This document shows positions 34,205 to 42,498 of a stretch of DNA of 64,000 nt, in pieces. Location: assembly GCA_050633525.1 (NCBI GenBank), contig JBOEGR010000028.1:10297-74296 (forward strand). Reading direction: 5' to 3'. The notes beneath the pieces are model-generated. The model was not told where the DNA came from. It worked only from the letters and a program-made list of their open reading frames with translations, and searched no databases. A program made the position numbers and the translations under genes. Position 1 is the stretch's first letter. Every line of letters begins with the position of its first letter. Origin of the DNA: CANLBN01 sp050633525. GTDB taxonomy: Bacteria; Pseudomonadota; Gammaproteobacteria; Pseudomonadales; Cellvibrionaceae.

Positions 34205-35236
34205 ATGTCTAGATACGAAGACATACAAAAACAATTGATAGAAAAACCTAAAAAATGGTTGGTAACCGGTGTTGCTGGTTTTATTGGATCAAATTTATTA
34301 GAGGAGTTGCTTAAGTTAGGGCAGCAAGTGATTGGTCTAGATAATTTTTCTACTGGTTACCAGCACAATTTAGATGAAGTTAAAAGTAGCGTAAAACCTG
34401 CACAATGGGAAAGGTTTCATTTTATCGAGGGGGATATTCAAAGCTGTGAAACCTGTGCATTAGCAGTAGGTGATGTAGATTATGTGTTACATCAAGCTGC
34501 TTTGGGGTCTGTACCAAGGTCTATTGCTGATCCAATTTCAACTAATGCCGCAAATATTACAGGTTTTTTAAATATGCTGGTTGCAGCAAGAGATGCAAAT
34601 GTTAAACGTTTTGTTTATGCTGCCTCTAGTTCTACCTACGGTGATCATCCAGATTTACCTAAGGTGGAAGAAAATATTGGTGCGCCACTTAGTCCTTATG
34701 CTGTGACTAAATTGGTCAATGAGCTTTATGCTCAAATTTTTGCTAAAACTTATGGTTTTAATACTATTGGTTTGCGCTATTTTAACGTTTTCGGTAAAAG
34801 ACAAAACCCAAACGGAGCATATGCAGCGGTAATTCCTAAATGGATCGGTGGAATGATTAAGGGTGAGGAAAGCTTTATAAATGGAGACGGGGAGACCAGT
34901 CGAGATTTTTGTTATATTGCTAATGCGATTCAAATGAATATTTTAGCTGCAACGGTAGAAGAAAAAGAAGCTGTTAATCAAGTTTATAATACTGCTCTTT
35001 GTGAAAGAACTAGTCTAAACCAACTTTACAAAATGATTGAGTCTGGTTTGATGCAAAGAGTGCCTAATTTGAAAATCAAAACAATGAACTACCGAGATTT
35101 TAGATTGGGAGATGTCAAACATTCTCAAGCGGATATCAGTAAAGCTAAAAAACTTATGGGCTATAATCCAAGTCATAGGGTTGTCGAAGGTCTTGATGAA
35201 GCAATGGATTGGTATGTTAGAAGCTTCTTAGCTTAA
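34205..35236 (+). CDS. UDP-GlcNAc(A) C4-epimerase (WbpP/TviC-like)
   Basis: Extended SDR that epimerises C4 of UDP-GlcNAc or UDP-GlcNAcA. The N-terminal MSRYEDIQKQLIEKPKKWLVTGVAGFIGSNLLEELL matches WbpP of P. aeruginosa in both sequence and the unusual leader before the Rossmann motif. Also seen: LDNFSTGYQHNLDEV, AALGSVPRSI, the catalytic SSSTYG and YAVTK, and DGETSRDFCYI. I start at ATG 34205, with GGAG six bases before it, instead of a TTG at 34193. It is the second gene of the operon after the dehydrogenase. Confidence 0.93.
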   Translation: MSRYEDIQKQLIEKPKKWLVTGVAGFIGSNLLEELLKLGQQVIGLDNFSTGYQHNLDEVKSSVKPAQWERFHFIEGDIQSCETCALAVGDVDYVLHQAALGSVPRSIADPISTNAANITGFLNMLVAARDANVKRFVYAASSSTYGDHPDLPKVEENIGAPLSPYAVTKLVNELYAQIFAKTYGFNTIGLRYFNVFGKRQNPNGAYAAVIPKWIGGMIKGEESFINGDGETSRDFCYIANAIQMNILAATVEEKEAVNQVYNTALCERTSLNQLYKMIESGLMQRVPNLKIKTMNYRDFRLGDVKHSQADISKAKKLMGYNPSHRVVEGLDEAMDWYVRSFLA

Positions 35237-35266
35237 ATATATAAGATAAATAACCTAAAATTTTAT

Positions 35267-36313
35267 ATGAAAGAAACTATTAAAATTCTAAACAAAGAGG
35301 TTGGTCGTGGCCAGCCTTGTTTTATTATTGCTGAAGTGGCTCAGGCTCATGATGGTTCACTTGGTATAGCCCATAGCTATATTGATGCAGTCGCTGAAGC
35401 AGGTGCAGACGCTATAAAATTTCAAACACATATAGCATCTGCTGAAAGCTCAGTAGGCGAACCTTTTAGGGTTAAATTTTCGTATGAAGACAATTCGCGT
35501 TATGACTATTGGAAGCGAATGGAGTTTACAGAGGAACAGTGGAGAGGGTTGGCCGAGCATTGTAACGAAGTTGGGTTAATATTTTTAAGCTCGCCTTTTT
35601 CAAGTGAAGCGCTAAGGTTATTGAATAAAATAGGTATGCCTGCTTGGAAGGTGGGCTCGGGTGAGGTTAATAACCCAATATTACTTCGAGACATGATTGA
35701 TACCGGAAACCCGATTTTGTTAAGTAGCGGTATGAACACTTGGAGTGAGATAGAGCAAGCGGTATCGTCTATCAATAAAATGGGGGGGGCTTTGGCTTTA
35801 TTTCAATGCACTAGTAAGTATCCGACGGCATTTGGGGATGTAGGGTTAAACGTCATCGACCAGATGCGCAAAAAATTTCATATACCAATAGGCTTGTCTG
35901 ATCACTCAGGGTCAACTGTTCCATCCTTAGCTGCAATATCGAGAGGGATTAACTTACTTGAAGTTCATGTGGTTTTTGATCGAAAAATGTTTGGTCCTGA
36001 TTCGTCAGCCTCAATAACTCTAAATGAGTTGAAAAGTTTGGTTGAGTTCAGGGATGGGCTTCATCTTATTGAACAAAGCCCTGTTGATAAGGATGATATG
36101 GCAAAAGAACTATCTGAAATGAGGGCTCTTTTTAATAAAAGTATTGTATTGTCCGAATCAATAAAAGAAGGCAATGCCCTTACTAAAGAGATATTAACGT
36201 TAAGGAAGCCAGGAACAGGTATTCTTGCTGAAAAATTGAATGAGTGTATAGGCAAGAAAGTGAATAAAGATTTAGATAAAGGCCAATTTCTTACTTGGAA
36301 AGATTTTGAATAA
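35267..36313 (+). CDS. Nonulosonic acid synthase (NeuB family)
   Basis: NeuB-type enzymes condense phosphoenolpyruvate with an N-acylmannosamine-type sugar to form a nine-carbon sialic-acid-like sugar. Residues 15-270 form the TIM barrel: PCFIIAEVAQAHDGSLGIAHSYIDAVAEAGADAIKFQTH, KVGSGEVNN, SSGMNTWSEIEQAV, LFQCTSKYPT, GLSDHS and EVHVVFDRKMFGPD. The C-terminal 60 residues are the SAF (antifreeze-like) domain (LTLRKPGTGILAEKLNECIGKKVNKDLDKGQFL). It is followed after three bases by the NeuC-like epimerase. Whether the product is Neu5Ac, legionaminic acid or something else cannot be read from this gene. Confidence 0.92.
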   Translation: MKETIKILNKEVGRGQPCFIIAEVAQAHDGSLGIAHSYIDAVAEAGADAIKFQTHIASAESSVGEPFRVKFSYEDNSRYDYWKRMEFTEEQWRGLAEHCNEVGLIFLSSPFSSEALRLLNKIGMPAWKVGSGEVNNPILLRDMIDTGNPILLSSGMNTWSEIEQAVSSINKMGGALALFQCTSKYPTAFGDVGLNVIDQMRKKFHIPIGLSDHSGSTVPSLAAISRGINLLEVHVVFDRKMFGPDSSASITLNELKSLVEFRDGLHLIEQSPVDKDDMAKELSEMRALFNKSIVLSESIKEGNALTKEILTLRKPGTGILAEKLNECIGKKVNKDLDKGQFLTWKDFE

Positions 36314-36316
36314 ATT

Positions 36317-37471
36317 ATGACAATTAGAAAAATATGTGTTGTGGTTGCAAGTCGAGCGAATTATGGAAGAGTAAAGTCTGTAATGAAAGCGATTAATATA
36401 CACCCTAATTTGGAGTTACAACTTATTGTTGGAGCATCAGTGATGTTGTATAGGTTTGGTAAAGCTGTTGATATTATCAAGGAAGATGGTTTTAAGCCTG
36501 ATAGGACAATCTATTATGTTGTGGAGGGCGAAACACTTTCTACTCAAGCAAAATCAACAGGTCTAGGTGTGATAGAGCTTGCTACTGCTTTTGAGGATAT
36601 GCAGCCAGATATGGTTGTAACGGTTGCAGATAGGTTTGAAACAATGGCTACCGCAATTGCATCCTCTTATTTAAATATACCGCTTGTACATATACAAGGT
36701 GGTGAGATTAGTGGCAATATCGACGAGCGTGTTAGGCATGCTATTACTAAATTGTCAGATATACATTTTCCTTCTACTGAAAAATCTCGTGAAAGGCTAA
36801 TCAAAATGGGGGAAATGTCAGATTATATTTTTAACTACGGTTGTCCAGGAATGGACACTTTGGTAGAAAATGATTTATCGATTGATAATGAAACGATGAA
36901 AAAGTATGGTGGTGTGGGTGGAGGTGTTGACTGGGAAGCGCCTTACCTGCTTATGGTTCAACATCCAGTTACAACCAGTTATGGAGAAGGCCTGAGTCAA
37001 GTTAACGAGACTTTAGCGGCGCTACGAGATATGGAGAGGTTTCAAAAAATTGTGTTATGGCCAAATATTGATGCGGGAACAGATGAAATATCGAAAGGAT
37101 TAAGAATGTTTCGTGAAAGAAATAAAGAATTGCCCTTTTATTTCTTCAGAAATTTCTCTCCGGAAGATTATGCACGAGTTCTGAATAATGCAAGATGTGT
37201 TATAGGAAACTCATCGTCATTCATTAGGGAGTGCTCCTTCTTGGGTGTTCCTGCGGTGCTAGTTGGGGATAGGCAGGAAGGAAGAGAGCATGGCAATAAT
37301 ATAGTGTTCTCTGACTATGATGAAAATGAGATAAAACAGCATGTCAGAAAACAATTGAGTAATAACTTAATTGAAGAGGATCATCTTTTTGGTAAAGGTG
37401 TTTCTGGAAAATTAATAGCGGAAAAGTTAGCGACAATTGATTTAAATATTAAAAAAAGAATGACTTACTAA
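36317..37471 (+). CDS. UDP-GlcNAc 2-epimerase, hydrolysing (NeuC family)
   Basis: NeuC-type enzymes release ManNAc (or a diamino-sugar analogue) from the UDP-sugar, giving the NeuB substrate. Seen: CVVVASRANYGRVKSVMKAI at the N-terminus, VTVADRFETMATAIASSYLNIPLVHIQGGEISGNIDERVRHAITKLSD, and the C-terminal GNSSSFIRECSFLGVPAVLVGDRQEGREHGNN, all typical GT-B-fold epimerase motifs. No legionaminic-pathway dehydratase, aminotransferase or acetyltransferase lies nearby, so plain UDP-GlcNAc is the simplest substrate. Length 384 is normal. Confidence 0.92.
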   Translation: MTIRKICVVVASRANYGRVKSVMKAINIHPNLELQLIVGASVMLYRFGKAVDIIKEDGFKPDRTIYYVVEGETLSTQAKSTGLGVIELATAFEDMQPDMVVTVADRFETMATAIASSYLNIPLVHIQGGEISGNIDERVRHAITKLSDIHFPSTEKSRERLIKMGEMSDYIFNYGCPGMDTLVENDLSIDNETMKKYGGVGGGVDWEAPYLLMVQHPVTTSYGEGLSQVNETLAALRDMERFQKIVLWPNIDAGTDEISKGLRMFRERNKELPFYFFRNFSPEDYARVLNNARCVIGNSSSFIRECSFLGVPAVLVGDRQEGREHGNNIVFSDYDENEIKQHVRKQLSNNLIEEDHLFGKGVSGKLIAEKLATIDLNIKKRMTY

Positions 37472-37475
37472 AGGT

Positions 37476-38339
37476 ATGATGATGAGCGATAAAAAAGGTG
37501 ATGCAAACTCTTTTGATACAAACTGGAAGAATAGAGCTGAGTCATTGTATACACATTGGACCCGAGGAAATGTTGAAAATCAAATACAAATGGCGTTTCG
37601 TAATCATTGGCTACTTTTTTCTGAAATTTTGGGGAAAGAGAAAGGTTATAGCGGAGGAAAAAGGGCGCTAGAGATAGGTTGTGGAAGGGGAAGCCTATCT
37701 TGCTATTTTAGTGATGCAGGTTATGATTGTACATTAGTGGATTTGTCGGAAAATGTAATTGATATAGCAAAAAATATTTTTGACGAACATTCGTTAAAGG
37801 CTAATTTTTTAGTTGGTGATGCAAATAATCTTGATATTGCAGATAATTCATTTGATGTTATTTATTCAATAGGTTTGCTTGAGCATTTTGAAGATATTGA
37901 AACTCCTTTGGCTGAACAGATTCGAGTTCTTGATAGCGGAGGGGTTTGGTTTGGATATATTGTACCGAAGTATTTTGATAATGTTCAAAAAGATTATCAA
38001 TGGATTAATGAAATCTTAAAGGGCTATCAGAAACAAAGTAATGAAGAATTAATTCGTAAAGAAGAAATTTATCGATCTGACTTTGGGTCGGAAAGGTACA
38101 TCCCGGTATTAGAGAAGTTGGGTCTTTCTAATATACAGGCTAGTGGTGTATACCCTGTGCCCATGATTTCCCATTCAATTGACTTTCCTTTTTCTCTCAT
38201 GCCTAAAGAAAGTGAAGAAGCGCTAATTAAGTATTTTCAAAAGGTGCTTGAAAATAATAAAAAAGTTTCAGGTAAGAATGCATGGTTGTGTGAAGAAGGT
38301 TATGGAAATGCTTTTTTAGTATGGGGTGTTAAAAAATAA
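37476..38339 (+). CDS. Class I SAM-dependent methyltransferase
   Basis: The SAM motif I (ALEIGCGRGSLSCYFSDAGYDCTLVDLSENVIDIAK) and motif II/III region (DNSFDVIYSIGLLEHFEDIETPLAEQIRVL) are clear. It sits inside the nonulosonic-acid module between neuC-like and the 2-hydroxyacid dehydrogenase, spaced by three or four bases on both sides, so it is probably a sugar-tailoring O- or N-methyltransferase acting on that sugar; this is inference. Three ATGs in a row are possible starts; AAGG spacing favours the third (37482), which would remove two residues. Confidence 0.85.
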   Translation: MMMSDKKGDANSFDTNWKNRAESLYTHWTRGNVENQIQMAFRNHWLLFSEILGKEKGYSGGKRALEIGCGRGSLSCYFSDAGYDCTLVDLSENVIDIAKNIFDEHSLKANFLVGDANNLDIADNSFDVIYSIGLLEHFEDIETPLAEQIRVLDSGGVWFGYIVPKYFDNVQKDYQWINEILKGYQKQSNEELIRKEEIYRSDFGSERYIPVLEKLGLSNIQASGVYPVPMISHSIDFPFSLMPKESEEALIKYFQKVLENNKKVSGKNAWLCEEGYGNAFLVWGVKK

Positions 38340-38342
38340 AGC

Positions 38343-39302
38343 ATGCGCATACTAAATGCTGAACCTGAAAATTATAGCCGGAAGGCTTATGGGGTGCTTG
38401 CTTCCCTTGGTGAGGTGATTGAGTGTCATTGTGATAGGAGTCAGTTGTTAGAACTGGTGCCCGAGATAGACGTATTGATTGTTCGATTAGGGCACCACAT
38501 AGATGAAGAGGTGTTTTCTAAGGCCACTTCTTTAAAGGTTGTTGTGACAGCAACAACAGGGCTTAACCATATAGATCTGAAAGCAGCTGATCAGTATGAT
38601 GTGGCAGTTTTGTCACTAAAGGGCGAAAGACAATTTCTAGATACATTAACTGCTACAGCTGAGTTGGCATGGGCTGGTTTACTGGCTTTTGTTAGGAATA
38701 TTCCAGGGGCTGTAGACCACGTTAACGAAGGCGGCTGGAATAGGGATTTATTCAAAGGTTACCAACTCAAAGGAAAGACACTTGGTATAGTAGGTTATGG
38801 ACGATTAGGGAGTATTGTCGCTGCGTATGGTAAAGCTTTCCAGATGAAAGTTATTTTTACCGATCCTTTCGTTGATGCTTATCCTAGAGAAGTGGAAAAA
38901 GTTGAGTTTCCATACTTGCTAGCGAATTCTGACGTTGTCAGTGTGCATGTAAATTATGATCAATCTACCCATGGCTTATTTGATCGTCAGGCTTTTCTTC
39001 AATTTAAGAAAGGCTCTATTCTTATTAATACATCTCGTGGCGAGTTAATTGATGAGCTTGCGATGCTTGATGCCCTTGAAAATAATATTCTTAAAGGGGT
39101 TGTCTTAGATGTATTGTCTGATGAGGCAAATAACTCACCAATTTGGCCTAAGGATAACGTTGTTTGGCAAAAAATATCTTCTAATTCTAATATTTTAATA
39201 ACTCCCCATATTGGTGGGGCAACCCACGAGTCCATGGCGAGTGCTGAACAGTTTATGGCAGATAAGCTTCGGTTGTTTACAGAAAACGAAATGAACATAT
39301 AA
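38343..39302 (+). CDS. D-isomer-specific 2-hydroxyacid dehydrogenase
   Basis: Member of the phosphoglycerate/formate dehydrogenase family. The NAD motif GIVGYGRLGSIVAAYG is near residues 148-163. The catalytic residues are visible as Arg232 (NTSRGELID), Glu261 and His289 (ITPHIGGATHESM). The physiological substrate is unknown. In this setting, between a methyltransferase and a NanA/DapA-fold aldolase and inside a CMP-sugar module, it may produce or consume a 2-keto acid used in making or modifying the sugar. I know no described nonulosonic pathway with this enzyme. Length 319 is typical. Confidence 0.85.
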   Translation: MRILNAEPENYSRKAYGVLASLGEVIECHCDRSQLLELVPEIDVLIVRLGHHIDEEVFSKATSLKVVVTATTGLNHIDLKAADQYDVAVLSLKGERQFLDTLTATAELAWAGLLAFVRNIPGAVDHVNEGGWNRDLFKGYQLKGKTLGIVGYGRLGSIVAAYGKAFQMKVIFTDPFVDAYPREVEKVEFPYLLANSDVVSVHVNYDQSTHGLFDRQAFLQFKKGSILINTSRGELIDELAMLDALENNILKGVVLDVLSDEANNSPIWPKDNVVWQKISSNSNILITPHIGGATHESMASAEQFMADKLRLFTENEMNI

Positions 39303-39318
39303 TTGTGGAGTAGATAAA

Positions 39319-40218
39319 ATGAATAGTACCAAAGCACTAAAGGGAATAATTCCTGTCTTGTTGTCCCCTTTAAATAAAGATGGCTCAGTTGACCATAAAG
39401 GCACATCTAATCTGGTTGATTTTTTAATTAAAGCTGGTTCGGGTGGATTTTGGGCAATGGGTTCTGCTAGCGAAGATATTAACTTAACAAAAGAAACGCG
39501 ATTAGAGTCGTTGCGAGTTGTTTCAGAGGTAAATGCAAGACGAGTTCCTATAATAGCGGGTGCAGGTCTAACATCAATTGATGATATCTATAATTTTTTT
39601 GATGATGTTGCGGATTTGGCAATTGATGGTATTCATATATTGCCTTATGACATTAAAATGGGGGAAACACGCCTCGTGCATTTTTTAAACTTATTAGCAG
39701 ATAAATCTCCTGTTCCTATATGGATGTATCATAACCCTAAGCGTGGTCGTGCTATATCGGCTAATGTAATAAAAGAAGTTCATCAGCACGAAAATATTGC
39801 AGGTATTAAAGTTGGTGGTTACAACTTAACTGAAATGTTATCCGCAGTAATGTTTAAGTCTGATGGTTTTGATGTGATAGGTGCTGGAAGTGGACAATTA
39901 TATAGTATGTTGAGTTTAGGAGCCGAGGCTCATACTACCAGCGATGCATCTGTATTTCCTGAGCCATTCGTTGATGTTTACAATACTTTCAAAGAAGGTC
40001 GTCTAGAGGAGGCGAGAGAAAAACAGTTTAAGTTAATTAATTTATCTAAATCATTACCACGAACTGATAATGGTGAATATGCTGCTGAAGAAAAATATAT
40101 GTTATCACTTCGTGGTGTTTGTGAGGAGTATGTTAACCCTTTGTACAGAACGCTCTCAAATGAAGAAAAAGATAAGTTAAGACGTGCATTGCAAGGATAT
40201 GGTTTTTCATGGGCGTAA
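39319..40218 (+). CDS. Class I aldolase of the DapA/NanA (dihydrodipicolinate synthase) family
   Basis: Such enzymes form a Schiff base with pyruvate and add or remove an aldehyde. The active-site tyrosine and lysine are Tyr137 (MYHNP) and Lys164 (AGIKVGG), spaced as in E. coli N-acetylneuraminate lyase (Tyr137, Lys165). The pyruvate-carboxylate loop reads GSASE (48-52) where GST/TGE is usual, so substrate choice may differ. It overlaps the NeuA-like gene by ten bases, which ties it to CMP-sugar synthesis. A lyase next to a synthase would be futile, so a biosynthetic or editing role is more likely; this is inference. Confidence 0.87.
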   Translation: MNSTKALKGIIPVLLSPLNKDGSVDHKGTSNLVDFLIKAGSGGFWAMGSASEDINLTKETRLESLRVVSEVNARRVPIIAGAGLTSIDDIYNFFDDVADLAIDGIHILPYDIKMGETRLVHFLNLLADKSPVPIWMYHNPKRGRAISANVIKEVHQHENIAGIKVGGYNLTEMLSAVMFKSDGFDVIGAGSGQLYSMLSLGAEAHTTSDASVFPEPFVDVYNTFKEGRLEEAREKQFKLINLSKSLPRTDNGEYAAEEKYMLSLRGVCEEYVNPLYRTLSNEEKDKLRRALQGYGFSWA

Positions 40219-40931
40219 AGGAATTTAAAACAGGAGAGGTTGTAGCAATCATTCCTGCTAAATTAACATCAGTTCGATTACCTAAAAAAAATATTATTGA
40301 TTTTTTTGGGCAACCTCTTTTTTTTTATTCTGCTCGTGTTGCTGAGTTATGCTCTAATATTGATGATATTTATGTTACCAGTGAATCAAATGAAGTTTTA
40401 GATTTGGCGAACCAGTTTGGTTGTCAATCTATTCTGAGGCCAGAAAAACTCTCTTCTTCAGAAATAACCAACCTCGATGTTTTGATTCACGCCTTCAATG
40501 AAATTACTCAAGAAAGAGGAGTGGTTCCAGAATTTGTCGTTCTATTGCAGCCAACGCACCCTTTTCGCTTCCCATCTGAATTGGAGAGAGGGGTAGAGTT
40601 GTTGAAGAGTGACCCTGATGCAGATGTTTTAATGACTGTGTTGCCAGATGATCGTTTGAGGGGTGAAATTAAACAAGGTTATTTTTTTCCTGAGTATTCA
40701 GTGCCCCGAAATAAAAAAAATGAACCCGATATGTTTTTTAATACAGGCTCTTTTTATATTCTTCGTACAAAAACCACGTTATCTCAGGGGAGAATGTTTA
40801 CCCATAATATTATTCCCTTAAAATTAAATAATCCTGAATTTGAAATTGATATCGACTTAGAAAGTGATCTTGCGTTAGCAAAATGCATGATGAAAATTAA
40901 TAAAAATAAGTTCTCTTTTTTTTGGAATTAA
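40209..40931 (+). CDS. CMP-nonulosonate cytidylyltransferase (NeuA family)
   Basis: NeuA-type enzymes activate sialic-acid-like sugars with CTP. Seen: VAIIPAKLTSVRLPKKNIIDFFGQPLFFYSARVA (the CTP-binding loop, here with Leu-Thr in place of the usual Gly-Ser), LLQPTHPFRFPSEL, FFNTGSFYI and the C-terminal FEIDIDLESDLALA. It starts inside the end of the aldolase gene and is followed directly, with no gap, by the probable transferase. Length 240 is normal. The altered loop and the neighbours leave the exact sugar open. Confidence 0.9.
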   Translation: MGVKEFKTGEVVAIIPAKLTSVRLPKKNIIDFFGQPLFFYSARVAELCSNIDDIYVTSESNEVLDLANQFGCQSILRPEKLSSSEITNLDVLIHAFNEITQERGVVPEFVVLLQPTHPFRFPSELERGVELLKSDPDADVLMTVLPDDRLRGEIKQGYFFPEYSVPRNKKNEPDMFFNTGSFYILRTKTTLSQGRMFTHNIIPLKLNNPEFEIDIDLESDLALAKCMMKINKNKFSFFWN

Positions 40932-42479
40932 ATGATTATGAGAATCGTTAGTTCATGTCAAGGTAACAGTTTAAAGATTTTTTTAAGATTACTGGACCTG
41001 TTAGAAACAAAGCATGCAATTGAACAAATAGGTGTCTATGTTTCTGATTCTATGTCATATGGCGCAATGTCAGATGTAAGACTTGCGGCTGATAATGTTT
41101 CCATCCTAACCGAATGGGATGTTTTTGAGCAAGCTAAGACTATTTTACCAGATTGGGAAAAAATTAGGCGATATGAAGATGAGATCGGAGACCCTGTTTT
41201 TTGGAATGTATTGCTTTCTGATCGACGAGTGTTTTTTGGTCGAAAGTGTAAAATGACCCAAGATTATCCTTCTAGGTTTTCATATGAGCAAATGGGTAGC
41301 ATACTTGATGCGTTATTAGACAATGTCAGCCAATTTTTTGAGAAAACAGCCCCGGACTTAGTGATTAGCTTTGGAACTTCTAATGTTGGTGATTATTTAT
41401 TTTATTTGTACGCTAAATCGAAAAATATTCCATTTTTACAACTAAAAGCGACCAAGATATCAAATAGAGTATCTTTGAATGATGATATTGTTGAGCTTTC
41501 TTCGCATATTAATACGTTGTATCAAGGAGATGTGACGTTTGATGAAAGTGTAACATCTGAAACTAAAAAATATATTCATCAGGTGAAAAAAGCGGGCGTG
41601 CAATATGAAGGCGCTATTTTACAAAAGAAAAAAATGGACTTTATTAAGATATTAACTTCTATAGCGAAAGGTATTTATGCAGATATTAGGCGACTCCGTA
41701 ACCCAGTCTATAGAGCAGACAATCATTTAGAAATATATTCGTTATTACAGTTACATGAAAAGGTAATAAACCCTTTAAGGTTTAAATATCAAAGCTTAAT
41801 GCTAAAAAATAAAGTGTTAGCATATGAAGAGCTAGATATTATAGGTGATTTTGTCTTTTATCCTCTGCATTTTGAACCTGAAGTATCGATGCAGGTTGTT
41901 GGTAGACCATATCAAAACCAAATTGAGCTGATTAGAAATATATCATTAAGTTTGCCCGCAGGAATGAAAATAGTTATTAAAGAACACCCGAGATCTAAAG
42001 GTTTTAGGAGTTTAGGATATTATGAAAAGTTATTAAATATCCCTAATGTTTACCTTGCTGACTATCGAATATCTACTGATCTGATCGTTAAAAAGTCATC
42101 TCTTGTCGCTGTTATATCTGGAAGCACTGGGCTTGAGGCAGCAATTATTGGCAGGCCCGTTATTACTTTTGGTAAACCTGTCTATAATGTTCTTTCAGAT
42201 AATATGGTAAAGCACATTGTTGATTTAAATCAGTTAAGTCAGAACATTAAAGACTTATTGAATAATTATGAGTATGATATAGATGATATTGAGCGCTATA
42301 TCGCTTCAACAATTACTGGTTCCGCTCCTGTTAATTTGTATACAGCTCTTTTGAAGAAAGAAAATAGATATAGTGAAAGTGCCGAAGAAGGGAAAAATAA
42401 AGAAGATAATGAATATAAGGCTCTGGCAGATTATTTTGCTTCAAGAATTAAAGACGTTATTGTAGATTGTAATGTTTAA
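40932..42479 (+). CDS. Putative GT-B glycosyltransferase, capsule/surface carbohydrate type
   Basis: The C-terminal half resembles KpsS/LipB-like and sialyl/Kdo-type transferases: FVFYPLHFEPEVSMQVVGRPYQNQIELIRNISLSLP, MKIVIKEHPRSKG, NVYLADYRISTDLIVKKSSLVAVISGSTGLEAAIIGRPVITFG. The N-terminal half has no clear motif. It starts at the base after the NeuA-like stop codon, so the likely role is transfer of the CMP-activated sugar; this is inferred from position. No membrane segment is apparent. Length 515. Confidence 0.7.
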   Translation: MIMRIVSSCQGNSLKIFLRLLDLLETKHAIEQIGVYVSDSMSYGAMSDVRLAADNVSILTEWDVFEQAKTILPDWEKIRRYEDEIGDPVFWNVLLSDRRVFFGRKCKMTQDYPSRFSYEQMGSILDALLDNVSQFFEKTAPDLVISFGTSNVGDYLFYLYAKSKNIPFLQLKATKISNRVSLNDDIVELSSHINTLYQGDVTFDESVTSETKKYIHQVKKAGVQYEGAILQKKKMDFIKILTSIAKGIYADIRRLRNPVYRADNHLEIYSLLQLHEKVINPLRFKYQSLMLKNKVLAYEELDIIGDFVFYPLHFEPEVSMQVVGRPYQNQIELIRNISLSLPAGMKIVIKEHPRSKGFRSLGYYEKLLNIPNVYLADYRISTDLIVKKSSLVAVISGSTGLEAAIIGRPVITFGKPVYNVLSDNMVKHIVDLNQLSQNIKDLLNNYEYDIDDIERYIASTITGSAPVNLYTALLKKENRYSESAEEGKNKEDNEYKALADYFASRIKDVIVDCNV

Positions 42480-42498
42480 AGGCCGATGTGGTTATTAA

